A stretch of 54,425 bases of DNA from Ilumatobacteraceae bacterium (lineage in GTDB: Bacteria > Actinomycetota > Acidimicrobiia > Acidimicrobiales > Ilumatobacteraceae). Location: positions 1 through 54,425 of the forward strand of contig JAHENF010000019.1 of NCBI GenBank assembly GCA_024643255.1, given 5' to 3'. The position numbers were made by a program, and so were the translations under genes. The notes under the pieces were generated by a model. It was not told the origin of the DNA. It did no database searches and saw only the letters and a program-made list of their open reading frames with translations. The first letter of the stretch is position 1, and each line of letters opens with the position of its first letter. Of this stretch, positions 1 to 8,840 are shown piece after piece.

Positions 1-22
1 TCGCGCCACAACCTCATCGCAG
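1..22. repeat. Partial copy of a dispersed palindromic repeat
   Basis: The first bases match the right half of the palindromic element found twice at 1323-1418, differing at two positions. The left arm lies outside the window. The copy sits upstream of the acetyltransferase gene at 70. Confidence 0.6.
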
Positions 23-69
23 GGGAAATCCGGGCATGCAACTCGACGTCGATGTGACAACGTGCGGGG

Positions 70-1302
70 ATGAGCGAGTACGACATCCGACCGGTCACGG
101 TCGACGAGCGACGCATTGCGGTCGATGCGTTCAGAACGGCACTGCTGAGCGGTGCCGTCAACGACGAAACCTTCGCCGCCGGCCGACTCTCGTGGGACGA
201 GAGCGATTCGCTCGCCGCATGGGACGACGACGCCTGTGTCGGAGTGGTCGCCGCGTTCCGATTCGACTCGACCGTGCCCGGCGGCGAGCGCGTCCAGACA
301 GCCGGCGTCACCCGCGTCGGCGTGGTGCCGACCCACACGCGGCGGGGGTTGCTGACGCAACTCATGCATCGGTTGCTCCGCGAGTCACGCGAGCGCGGCA
401 ACGTACTCGCGACCCTGCACGCGAGCGAGACCACGATCTACCGACGGTTCGGGTTCGGGCTCGCCACCGACGCGGTCGCTGCGGTCATCACGACCCGCCA
501 GACCAAACCGTGGCGCACCGGCGCCCGTGCCGGAACGATGCGGCTCCTTGCGCACACCGAGGTGCTCGCCATCGTGCCGGCCCTCTACGAACGCGTCGCC
601 CGGGCGCGCGTGGGCTCGATCAGCCGACCCGAGTGGTGGTGGCCACGCTTCCTGAAGGACGCATCGCAGCCCACCTCCGAGCCGTACGGCAAGGGAACGT
701 TCGTCGCCGTGCACACCGACGCCGACGGCGCCGACGACGGCTACGTGCTCTACGACGTCGACTGGGACGAGACCTTCGCGAAGAACCCGACCGGCGCCGG
801 CAGAATCCGCGACCTGTGGGGCCGATCGCAGAAGATCGAGCAGGAACTCTGGCGCTTCCTGCTCGACATCGACCTCATCACCACCTGGCGCGCGGAGATA
901 CGCCCCACCGACGAACCCGTACGGCGAGCGATGCACGATTCGCGCGCGTACGAGGCGGTGCAACGACTCGACGACCAGTGGGTCCGGATCCTCGATGTCG
1001 ACGCGGCACTCACCGTGCGTGGCTACGGCGCTACGAGCGACAGCGTGACGATCGGCGTCGACGACCCGATGTTCCCGGCCAACACCGGCGCATGGAGGGT
1101 CTCCGCGTCGGGCTCGACACGCAGCGATCAGCCCGCCGACGTGCGCGTCGACATCGCCACGCTGTCGGCCACGTATCTCGGTGCGGTGTCGTGGCACGAC
1201 CTCGCATCGACCGGCGCGGTCAACGCGTCGAACCAAACCCTGGCGTTGCTCGACACGCTCTTCGCCGTGTATCCGACACCGTTCTGCGGCACCGGCTACT
1301 GA
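70..1302 (+). CDS. Eis-like GNAT N-acetyltransferase
   Basis: The 410-residue product has the layout of the Eis family: an N-terminal GNAT domain (about residues 1-140), a second degenerate GNAT-like part, and a C-terminal sterol-carrier-like region. The acetyl-CoA binding loop is visible as VGVVPTHTRRGLLTQLM near residue 82, followed by the family's L-ASE--IYRRFGFG stretch. Eis proteins acetylate amines, including aminoglycosides in mycobacteria; the substrate here cannot be read from sequence. The length matches the family. The ATG has no purine-rich ribosome site, but CAACGT at 58-63 could be a -10 six bases upstream, so the message may be leaderless. It faces the acyl-CoA dehydrogenase across two palindromic repeats. 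Confidence 0.85.
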   Translation: MSEYDIRPVTVDERRIAVDAFRTALLSGAVNDETFAAGRLSWDESDSLAAWDDDACVGVVAAFRFDSTVPGGERVQTAGVTRVGVVPTHTRRGLLTQLMHRLLRESRERGNVLATLHASETTIYRRFGFGLATDAVAAVITTRQTKPWRTGARAGTMRLLAHTEVLAIVPALYERVARARVGSISRPEWWWPRFLKDASQPTSEPYGKGTFVAVHTDADGADDGYVLYDVDWDETFAKNPTGAGRIRDLWGRSQKIEQELWRFLLDIDLITTWRAEIRPTDEPVRRAMHDSRAYEAVQRLDDQWVRILDVDAALTVRGYGATSDSVTIGVDDPMFPANTGAWRVSASGSTRSDQPADVRVDIATLSATYLGAVSWHDLASTGAVNASNQTLALLDTLFAVYPTPFCGTGY

Positions 1303-1322
1303 CCAACACCACCCGACCACGC

Positions 1323-1368
1323 TCCGATGAGATTCGCGGGCACCTGTCGCGCCGAAACCTCATCGCAC
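1323..1368. repeat. Dispersed palindromic (REP-like) repeat, copy B
   Basis: The arms CGATGAG and CTCATCG enclose TTCG/CGAA and G+C-rich inner arms around the loop ACCTGTC, giving an imperfect hairpin of about 16-18 bp. The next copy follows with a 50-bp period. It lies between two convergent genes, so a terminator role in both directions is plausible. Confidence 0.8.
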
Positions 1369-1372
1369 ACAC

Positions 1373-1418
1373 TCCGATGAGATTCGTGCGCACCTGTCGC
1401 GCCGAAACCTCATCGCAC
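1373..1418. repeat. Dispersed palindromic (REP-like) repeat, copy C
   Basis: This copy is nearly identical to 1323-1368, differing at two bases in the left inner arm (CGG versus TGC). It ends 8 bases before the stop of the convergent acyl-CoA dehydrogenase gene, where an RNA hairpin could end its transcript. Confidence 0.8.
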
Positions 1419-1425
1419 GCGGTGG

Positions 1426-2757
1426 TCAGGGACCGGAGAAGATGCCGTCCTTGATGTCGTCCTGGCGCGACATGTACTCGGCCTTCGGGTCGTAGGTGTT
1501 GCCACCCTCCTGCTCACCCTTGGCCAACTCGGCGCGCCCGACGACGAACCAGTGCACCTCGTCGGGGCCGTCGGCCAGGCGCAACGTGCGCTGGCCGGCA
1601 TACATGTCCGCCAGCGGCGTCCACTGCGACACGCCAGTGGCGCCGTGCATCTGGATCGCGTTGTCGATGATCTCGCACGTGCGGATCGGAACCATCGCCT
1701 TGACCGCGCTGACCCAGACCCGCGCCTCGGCATTGCCGAGCACGTCCATCGCCTTGGCGGCGGTGAGCACCATGCGGCGCATCGACTCGATCTCGATGCG
1801 GGACTGGGCGATCATCTGGACGTTGCCGCCGAGATTGCCGAGGCGCTTGCCGAACGCCTCGCGGGTGAGCCCCCGCTTGACCATCAGGTCGAGCGCCCGC
1901 TCGGCCTGGCCGACCGAACGCATGCAGTGATGGATGCGACCCGGGCCGAGACGGACCTGGGAGATCTCGAACCCGCGGCCCTCGCCGAGCAGCACGTTCT
2001 CGTACGGCACGCGGACGTCGTTGAAGCGCAGGTGCATGTGCCCGTGCGGAGCGTCGTCCTTGCCGAACACGTGCATCGGGCCGACGATCTCGACACCCGG
2101 GGTGTCCATCGGAACGAGGATCTGCGACTGACGCTGGTGCGGTGCGGCGTCGGGGTTGGTCTGCACCATCGTGATCATGATCTTGCAGCGCGGATCGCCG
2201 GCGCCGGAGATGTAGTACTTCTCGCCGGTGATCACCCATTCGTCGCCGTCGCGCACGGCCTTGCAGGCCACGTTCTTCGCATCCGACGACGCGACGTCGG
2301 GCTCGGTCATCGCGTAGGCCGAGCGGATCTCACCGTTGAGCAGCGGCGTCAGCCACTTCGCCTTCTGTTCGGGGGTGCCGACTCGTTCGAGCACCTCCAT
2401 GTTCCCGGTGTCCGGCGCCGCGCAGTTCATCGACTCCGACGCGAGCGGGTTCTTGCCGAGCTCGATCGCGATGTACGCGTAGTCGAGGTTCGAGAGACCC
2501 TCGCCGGTCTCGGCGTCGGGAAGGAAGAAGTTCCACAGGCCCTGCGCCTTGGCCTTGTCCTTGACCGACTCGAGCAGTTCGAGCTGGCCGGGCGCATAGG
2601 TCCAGCGGTCGGCGCGCCCTTCTCCGAGTCGGAAGAACTCGGCGGTGATCGGATCGACCTCGGTGTAGATGAACTTCTTCACCGCGTCGTAGAGCGGGCG
2701 GACCCCGTCGGACATCCGCAGGTCGTACATGTCGGGCGTGGATTCCAGAGCGGTCAT
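1426..2757 (-). CDS. Acyl-CoA dehydrogenase (ACAD10/11-like)
   Basis: This 443-residue FAD enzyme would oxidise an acyl-CoA to the 2-enoyl-CoA in beta-oxidation. The YAMTEPDVASSDA stretch (about residue 151) is the flavin/substrate signature. LGPGRIHHCMR near residue 275 and LRLADGPDEVH near the C terminus are typical of the ACAD10/ACAD11 branch. In that branch an Asp stands where medium-chain dehydrogenases carry the catalytic Glu, as seen here. The ATG has a good ribosome site (GGGAGA, 6 bases upstream). A -10-like TAGGTT at 2788-2793 (minus strand) would give a leader of about 25-30 bases. No partner electron-transfer flavoprotein is nearby. Confidence 0.93.
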   Translation of the reverse strand: MTALESTPDMYDLRMSDGVRPLYDAVKKFIYTEVDPITAEFFRLGEGRADRWTYAPGQLELLESVKDKAKAQGLWNFFLPDAETGEGLSNLDYAYIAIELGKNPLASESMNCAAPDTGNMEVLERVGTPEQKAKWLTPLLNGEIRSAYAMTEPDVASSDAKNVACKAVRDGDEWVITGEKYYISGAGDPRCKIMITMVQTNPDAAPHQRQSQILVPMDTPGVEIVGPMHVFGKDDAPHGHMHLRFNDVRVPYENVLLGEGRGFEISQVRLGPGRIHHCMRSVGQAERALDLMVKRGLTREAFGKRLGNLGGNVQMIAQSRIEIESMRRMVLTAAKAMDVLGNAEARVWVSAVKAMVPIRTCEIIDNAIQMHGATGVSQWTPLADMYAGQRTLRLADGPDEVHWFVVGRAELAKGEQEGGNTYDPKAEYMSRQDDIKDGIFSGP

Positions 2758-2787
2758 GGTGCTTCTCCCAGGTCGGCGAACGACTCA

Positions 2788-2793
2788 AACCTA
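2788..2793 (-). promoter_or_regulatory. Probable -10 element of the acyl-CoA dehydrogenase gene
   Basis: TAGGTT on the minus strand lies 30 bases upstream of the ATG in a 124-bp gap. It matches the TANNNT form seen before many genes here. No convincing -35 is visible. Confidence 0.4.
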
Positions 2794-2881
2794 GTGATGG
2801 TCACCGCCGGCGGACGTATCGATCCCCCACGCGCAACGAGACGCGGCGTCCGACTCCGCGTCTCATTCGGAGCGCTCCCGT

Positions 2882-3661
2882 TCAGCTGCCGGGCGTGAAC
2901 GTGCCTTCGAGGTGCCACACCCCGACGAAGTCGTTGAACGACCCGCCGACGATCTGGCTCGTCCAGTCGAGCACGTACGCACCGGTCTCGGGATCGATCG
3001 TGCCGACCGGAGCCTCACCCGATCCATCGGGCTTCGGTGCGCCCTGGTTGAAGTTCGCCCCGCCGTAGTAGGCGGTGAACGCCGACAGATCGCCGGTCAG
3101 CGCGCCGGCGGTCGCAGTCAGGGTGGGCATCGCCTCGGCCGTGTCGGTCGCACCGGCGAACGCCACGGCGAAGAACGTCACGGGAGCGAAGATCTGGTCG
3201 GCGAGTCCGTTGCCGGCCGCGTCGAAGGCAGGATCCGGGGCCGGTTGGAAGGACCCGGACATGAGACCGCCGCCCGTGCCTGCGGTGAGGCCCGAATACG
3301 TGGTGTCCGCGCACGCGGAGTCGGCGTTGGGGATGAACGGTCCATCCGTCATCGTGCCGCCGGGTTGCAGCATCCTGAAGTACGAACCGGTGATGCTCGC
3401 GGCGTCGGTGCACACGGCGTCGTCGATCGAGAAGGTGCCGACCAGGTCACCCTCGAACATCGCGGCGGCCTCGGTGGTCGGAACGTCGGTCGCCGGTGGC
3501 GTGGTGTCCTCGGCCATGGCTGTCGTGGTCTCGGTGGTCACGGCATCGCTCGTCGCCGCGGTGTCATCGGTGCTGCTGCTGTCGCTGCCGCAACCGGCGG
3601 CGACGAGGCCGACGATCGCCAGCGATGCGAGCAATCGCCGATGGGAGAGCTGTGTGTTCAT
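2882..3661 (-). CDS. Predicted lipoprotein of unknown function
   Basis: The 259-residue product starts with a short basic region, a hydrophobic stretch and the lipobox VAAGC (Cys24), so it should be exported and lipid-anchored. A Ser/Thr/Asp/Ala-rich linker of about 45 residues follows. The remaining domain (about residues 70-259) has many Gly, Thr and aromatic residues and two further cysteines, and I do not recognise its family. The ATG has a strong AAGGAG site and overlaps the stop of the duplicated membrane protein upstream as ATGA. The two are therefore probably one operon and may work together at the membrane surface. Confidence 0.85.
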   Translation of the reverse strand: MNTQLSHRRLLASLAIVGLVAAGCGSDSSSTDDTAATSDAVTTETTTAMAEDTTPPATDVPTTEAAAMFEGDLVGTFSIDDAVCTDAASITGSYFRMLQPGGTMTDGPFIPNADSACADTTYSGLTAGTGGGLMSGSFQPAPDPAFDAAGNGLADQIFAPVTFFAVAFAGATDTAEAMPTLTATAGALTGDLSAFTAYYGGANFNQGAPKPDGSGEAPVGTIDPETGAYVLDWTSQIVGGSFNDFVGVWHLEGTFTPGS

Positions 3662-4713
3662 GATGACTCCTTGCCCGAGAGTGCCGGGCTGTTGGGGGGT
3701 TGAAAAGCGTCGTCGGCCTCAGGAGGCCCGGCATCGATCGCGTGATCGGCGGTCCCCTCATCGTCGGCGTCCGACGGTGAGGGGCGAGACCACAACGCCA
3801 CTGCTGCCAGGCCCGCCACGAGCACACCGGGGATCACGAAGAACCAGGGGAACAGATCGAACGCCGGCAGTGCATCGACCGCCTCGTAGTTGTCGACGTT
3901 GTCGCTCATGGTGGCGACCATCGGATTGAAGTCGGTCAGGATCATCGGCCAATCGCTCGACCATTGACCGATCGCAGGAGATGCGGACGGGTCACCGCCG
4001 GCCGCGATCAGCATCGGGAGCGCGTTGGCCCGCAGTTGGCCCTCGGCGGCACCGAGCGTGACGAAGTATCCCTGCACCGCCTGCACACGGTCGCGCGTCA
4101 TCATCGGCCGGAAGTCGTCGATCATCGTCTTGCCCTGCGGAGCACGATCGAACATCTGGAACGCCACCGGCGCGGCCACCACCGCGAGGCCCAGACCGAA
4201 CGTGACCCACAACGCCGGACGGGCACTGTGACCTGGCCGGCCGCGCTGGTACAGCGCGACGCCGGCAGCGGCCGCGATCAGCGCACCAGGTACGACGAAG
4301 AACCAGGGGAACATCGGAAACGGTGGCAGCGCCGCCACCGCCGCATAGCTGTCGAGGTTGGCCTCCATGCGATCGATCAGATCGGACATGTCGGCGTCGA
4401 TGGTCGGCCACTGTTCGTTGAGGTTCGCGACGGACGCGAACACGGTGTCGTAGTCCGCGGGGGTGACCGCGCCGGACGCGATGAGGTCGGCACGGAGGGT
4501 GTCGACCGACTCGGTGTTCGCCGCGTCGATCTCGGCGAGGTAGCCACGGAAACGATCCACCTGCTCGATCGTCATGTATGGCTCGAAGTCGTTGATCATG
4601 TCGCCGCCGAGTGGCGCGCGGCTGAACATCTGGAAGACGAACGGCGCAACGATCATGCCGAGTCCGACGATCAGGGCGCCGACGATCGGCAACTTTCGAG
4701 TTCGAGATCGCAT
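3658..4713 (-). CDS. Internally duplicated four-helix membrane protein, unknown function
   Basis: The 351-residue product consists of two similar halves of about 165 residues. Each half has a first membrane segment ending in a [V/A]FQMF-RAP motif, an outer domain of about 100 residues with DMINDFEPYMT or MIDDFRPMMT, then LP-F--FPWFFV-PG and a second membrane segment. This implies four helices and two homologous extracytoplasmic loops from a tandem duplication. I chose the ATG at 4713, which has GGGAG eight bases upstream; an in-frame TTG at 4734 is less likely. It overlaps the following lipoprotein gene by 4 bp. I do not recognise a family. Confidence 0.85.
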   Translation of the reverse strand: MRSRTRKLPIVGALIVGLGMIVAPFVFQMFSRAPLGGDMINDFEPYMTIEQVDRFRGYLAEIDAANTESVDTLRADLIASGAVTPADYDTVFASVANLNEQWPTIDADMSDLIDRMEANLDSYAAVAALPPFPMFPWFFVVPGALIAAAAGVALYQRGRPGHSARPALWVTFGLGLAVVAAPVAFQMFDRAPQGKTMIDDFRPMMTRDRVQAVQGYFVTLGAAEGQLRANALPMLIAAGGDPSASPAIGQWSSDWPMILTDFNPMVATMSDNVDNYEAVDALPAFDLFPWFFVIPGVLVAGLAAVALWSRPSPSDADDEGTADHAIDAGPPEADDAFQPPNSPALSGKESS

Positions 4714-4805
4714 GCGGCTCCCGTCCGTGGCCAACCATGGCCTGGATCAATTGTCCGACCGTGGTCGATTCTGCGACAGGGCAGAAGGTCACGCATGGCG
4801 ACGCC

Positions 4806-7800
4806 TCAGGCGGCGCGGGATCGTGTCGTGGGGAGCAACACGACGATCACCGCGAGGAGTGAGACCGACGCGAGCAGGCTCACCGGTGACGACGAGATGC
4901 CCCAGGCCGTCACCGAGAGATCGAGCACTCTGGTGGCGATCACGTGGACCAGGGCGGCGCTCACCAACGAACCGAACGCGATCCATGGCAGCACCGATGG
5001 CATCACCCGGCGCACCCACCACAGGACCGGCAGCAACAACGCGGCGACGCCGACCGATGCCAGCGCTCCCACCACGGCGATCACGATCAGGAGCACCGGG
5101 GAGACCCGTCCTTCGCCGGTCGCTTCGAGTGCCGCGCGCCGCCGGTCGGGAACCACAGCGAGCACGACCACGGCAAAGAGCGTGAGCAACCCGAGCAGTG
5201 TCCCCAGCTTGAACGCCCGGTCGGGACCGAACGTGAGGCTGACCGTGCCCGCAGGGCCGGCGGGCACGACGAACCCCTGGCGCCACCCATCGATGCGGAT
5301 GGGCTCGAGTGCCTGCCCGTCGAGTGAGGCCGTCCATCCATCGTTGAAGATCTCGTTGACGACGAGCAGCCCGTCGGAGCCGGCAGCGATGTCCACCTGT
5401 CGTCTGGTCGGCTTCCAGGTGTCCACGTCGATCGCGCGTCCCGCCTCGTCGGCGACCGACAGCGTCGGTCGATTGCCGATCACGATCTGATCGATCGTCA
5501 GCAGTGACGCTCCGCTCGACGCGTCGAGGAGCACCGAACCGGCATCGAGCGCGACGATGCCGTCGCCGCACGCGGTGAGTTCGATCCGATCGGCGTCGAT
5601 GAGCGAACCGACCGTGGTCTGCGCGGAGAAGCCGATGGCGTCGCCACCGACCTCGACGGACAGCCCGTCGTCGCACGACACCGGAGCGGGCGCCAATGGA
5701 TCGATCGGCCCCGGGTAGAGGTCCGCAAGCGCCGGTATGTCGATGCCATCGAAGCCGATCCAGGGGGTTCCTTCACCGTCGAATTGCTGCTCGTAACCGA
5801 ACGTCACCGTCATCGCCATACCGGTGACGGCGGGGAACACGACCGAACCGTCAGCCGCGACGTTCCCGACACGGATCTCACCGCCGGCACGAACGACCGC
5901 GTTGATCGGGACCGCGACATCGTCGCCCAGGTCGAGGTGGAATTCCGAGAGGGTCCGCTCGGTGTCCCACTCGAACGAGACCACCGTCCTGGGGCGGGAC
6001 CATCGGGTGGTTCGACTGCTCCGCCATTTCGTCGTCGAATCGCCGTCGATCAGATTCCGCGGGCTGGCGGCGGGATTGTTGCCGAGCGTCGACTCTGCGG
6101 TGACGGTCAGCAACGGCGTCACGCCCAGGAAGTCGACCAACGCAGGGCTGCGCCGGGCCGACGCCGTCGGCAGCACCGCGAAGTCACCCGCCTTCGGCAC
6201 GGTGAAGCTCCGCGCGATCTGGTCCTCGTCGATGAGCGACACCAACGGCGCGACCGCGCTCCGACCACGAGTGAAGATCCAGGCCGGATCGTCAGCGGCG
6301 GGCTCGACGAACGCCTGGGTGAGTTGGGACGGCACGGCGAGACGACGATCGACCTCGAGGCCACCGATCGAGAGTTCCCGGATGCCGATCACGTCGCCGA
6401 ATGCGCGATACGAATCGAGCGCGATCGACACGCGCACGTGTGACGTCGTCCCCGGGTCCAGATCGAGCGGCTGGCGGTCTTCGCTGGGTTCGAGCGTCGA
6501 CACGACGGCGCCCGCATCCGTCGTCGTGGTGACCTCGATCGGCGTCGCGATCCCCAACTCGCCGATCATGAGATCGATGCCGATCGAGTCGACGTGTCGA
6601 GGCGCGTCGAACCGGATGTCGATCCACGGGTCGCTTGCCCCCCAGACATCGGTTCCGGCGAACTCGAAACGCGCTGGCTGCCAGACGGTCGACACGTCGC
6701 CGTCGACGACGTTCGACGGTTGGAACGCCGGCGCATTTCTGGCGAACACGCCAGGACCGACCGACGACGCCGTGAGCGACTCGACCCCCGAGAGCGACAA
6801 CACGGTCGCGTCCTGCGCGTCGATCCCGCTCGGGAGGTCGCCACGACCGTGGACGTAGCTGCGGTTGTTCCGCGAGAACCCGAAGTTCTGCTCGTACGCC
6901 TGACGTCCATCGGTGATCAGCCACTGCTCCGGATCGACGGTGTCGGGAACCGGCCCGGGATCGTGCACGACGAGGTAGGGACGGTCGCCGAACAGAGTCG
7001 TCGGCACGTTCATGATCGACTCGATGTCACCGCTCAGCCACGTGGCCGAGCTCGCGGGATACATCACGACCCGTGCGGCATCAGGGACCGTGTACACCTC
7101 GATCTGGTGGATCTCCCCGAACCCGTACCCGAGGCGTCCGAACCCTGCCGACGGTTCGAGTCCGCTGGCGAGCAACGCCGAGTTGACGGTCTCGACCGAC
7201 GGCGCCCCGTACCGATCGGACAGCTGGTCGCTCGGAACGACGACCCGCGAGAATCCGCCGCGGCGGAGATGGTCGACGAGTCCCGGGTCGCCACCACGTT
7301 CGATGGCGAGCTCGACGGCGTCGAGGAACTGGAGGCTTTCCACGCCACTGAGCGGCGCCTGGCTGCGCGTCGCCCAGGCGAGGTCAGAACCCCATTCGAG
7401 GGGCAGCTGGGCCGCGTACCCCCAGTCGAAGTCGGCCTCGGACAGACCCGGCACGACGAGCACGCGACCGGTCGTCTCGGCCGCGAGCTGACGATTCGCG
7501 TCCGCCCATGCGGACGGAACCGCGTCGAATCCGGGTCCGCGCGTCAACTGGTTGTTCCACAGTGGCAGCGCAGCGACCGCGAGCAGCACGAACGCGGCCG
7601 ATGCGACGACGACCTCGGTGCGGGGACGGCGCACGACGGGGCGTCGTTCGCAGAGCGCGCTCAGCGCCGACGTGGCACCGAGCGACAGCGGCAGCGTGAT
7701 CAGCGCTTGGAACTTGTACACGTTGCGGAATGCGCGCAACGGTCCCTCGAGCAGCCACCGGTACTCACCGGCGAACAGGTTGCCGAACAGCCCCCCGAAC

Positions 7801-8807
7801 CCGCCGCCCACCGCGACAACCCCGGCGAGGAGGCACAGCACGAGAAATGTCTGCTCGGGCAGGCGCCGTCGGCTCAGCCCGGCGAGGCCGAGCGCAGCGA
7901 CGGTGGCCGTTGCGAGGATCGCCACGTGTCGGGTCACCAGATAGAACCCGGCGGGAATGCCCGGCACGAGTCGGGAGACCCAATCGGCCGTCCCGCGCAG
8001 CACCTCGAAGATCGACGTCGTGGACACCGTGTCGTCGACCTGCTCGGTGTAGGCGAGGACATCGGGGCCGTACCGACTGAAGAAGTACAGGCCGACGAGC
8101 CACCACATCGTCGCCATCGGCACCATCACCACCCACCAGGCGAGCAGGCGAGCCCGACGCGCACCTCGCCGACGCGTCAGGAGGTACAGCAACGGCACTG
8201 GCAACACCGCCAGCACGACCGAGGCATTCGCTCCACCCATGATCGCCACTGCGACCGCGGAACGCGCGGCCGCCCTGCGGGGTGACCCCGATTCCGATCC
8301 CCGCACGAGCGGGATCAACGTCCACGGGAGTAGTGCGACACCCATGGCGAACACGGTCTGGAAACCGACGCGCGACAGCATCACCGGCGACAGTGCGTAG
8401 AACAACCCTCCGAGGAGGCGGAACAACGGGCGGCCGATCGTCAAGCCGTCGGCGAGGCGAACGAATCCCCACAGGGCCAGCAGGATCAGCGACGCGATGA
8501 ACAATCGTTCGGTGAGCCAGGGGGCGACGCCCAACACCTTGCCGAGCGAGAAGACCATGTCGAACGGCAACCAGTACCCCACGGTCTGGAACTGGATGGC
8601 ACCCATGTCCCAGTAGGGGTTCCAGAGGTCGAAGCTCCGCGACGCCATCCTGATCGGATCGAGGACGCGATCCGTGCGCGTCAGGTACACGATCTGACCG
8701 AACCGATGCACGAGCACCGCGACCGCGATGGGAATCGACGCGAGCACGATCCACCGACGCGGCGTCATCTCGGAGACGCGCTCCGCGGACGTACTCGCGG
8801 ACGTCAC
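4806..8807 (-). CDS. AftD-like alpha-(1->3)-arabinofuranosyltransferase (DUF3367 family)
   Basis: The 1333-residue membrane glycosyltransferase (GT-C type) would transfer arabinofuranose from decaprenyl-phospho-arabinose onto cell-wall arabinan. About ten membrane segments fill residues 15-430, with the acidic first loop TRTDRVLDP. The outer region holds two discoidin-like carbohydrate-binding modules, recognised by NVVDGDVSTVWQ and NLIDGDSTTKWR. A later stretch, DGWRQGFVVPAG, is typical of DUF3367. About four more helices end the protein. The GTG start has AGGGTC upstream; an in-frame ATG at 8768 is an alternative. It is last in a four-gene operon with two other glycosyltransferases and a methyltransferase, which supports an envelope polysaccharide role. 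Confidence 0.88.
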   Translation of the reverse strand: MTSASTSAERVSEMTPRRWIVLASIPIAVAVLVHRFGQIVYLTRTDRVLDPIRMASRSFDLWNPYWDMGAIQFQTVGYWLPFDMVFSLGKVLGVAPWLTERLFIASLILLALWGFVRLADGLTIGRPLFRLLGGLFYALSPVMLSRVGFQTVFAMGVALLPWTLIPLVRGSESGSPRRAAARSAVAVAIMGGANASVVLAVLPVPLLYLLTRRRGARRARLLAWWVVMVPMATMWWLVGLYFFSRYGPDVLAYTEQVDDTVSTTSIFEVLRGTADWVSRLVPGIPAGFYLVTRHVAILATATVAALGLAGLSRRRLPEQTFLVLCLLAGVVAVGGGFGGLFGNLFAGEYRWLLEGPLRAFRNVYKFQALITLPLSLGATSALSALCERRPVVRRPRTEVVVASAAFVLLAVAALPLWNNQLTRGPGFDAVPSAWADANRQLAAETTGRVLVVPGLSEADFDWGYAAQLPLEWGSDLAWATRSQAPLSGVESLQFLDAVELAIERGGDPGLVDHLRRGGFSRVVVPSDQLSDRYGAPSVETVNSALLASGLEPSAGFGRLGYGFGEIHQIEVYTVPDAARVVMYPASSATWLSGDIESIMNVPTTLFGDRPYLVVHDPGPVPDTVDPEQWLITDGRQAYEQNFGFSRNNRSYVHGRGDLPSGIDAQDATVLSLSGVESLTASSVGPGVFARNAPAFQPSNVVDGDVSTVWQPARFEFAGTDVWGASDPWIDIRFDAPRHVDSIGIDLMIGELGIATPIEVTTTTDAGAVVSTLEPSEDRQPLDLDPGTTSHVRVSIALDSYRAFGDVIGIRELSIGGLEVDRRLAVPSQLTQAFVEPAADDPAWIFTRGRSAVAPLVSLIDEDQIARSFTVPKAGDFAVLPTASARRSPALVDFLGVTPLLTVTAESTLGNNPAASPRNLIDGDSTTKWRSSRTTRWSRPRTVVSFEWDTERTLSEFHLDLGDDVAVPINAVVRAGGEIRVGNVAADGSVVFPAVTGMAMTVTFGYEQQFDGEGTPWIGFDGIDIPALADLYPGPIDPLAPAPVSCDDGLSVEVGGDAIGFSAQTTVGSLIDADRIELTACGDGIVALDAGSVLLDASSGASLLTIDQIVIGNRPTLSVADEAGRAIDVDTWKPTRRQVDIAAGSDGLLVVNEIFNDGWTASLDGQALEPIRIDGWRQGFVVPAGPAGTVSLTFGPDRAFKLGTLLGLLTLFAVVVLAVVPDRRRAALEATGEGRVSPVLLIVIAVVGALASVGVAALLLPVLWWVRRVMPSVLPWIAFGSLVSAALVHVIATRVLDLSVTAWGISSSPVSLLASVSLLAVIVVLLPTTRSRAA

Positions 8808-8840
8808 CGCGTCACGACCCTGGGTACCGACGGCGACGAT

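Noticed and set aside
1323-1418. CRISPR array
   Set aside because: The two 46-bp copies are palindromic, separated by only four bases and have no spacers or cas genes.
1552-2898. Plus-strand frame of 448 codons opposite the acyl-CoA dehydrogenase
   Set aside because: It shows no domain and has a His/Arg/Asp-rich composition typical of an antisense shadow.
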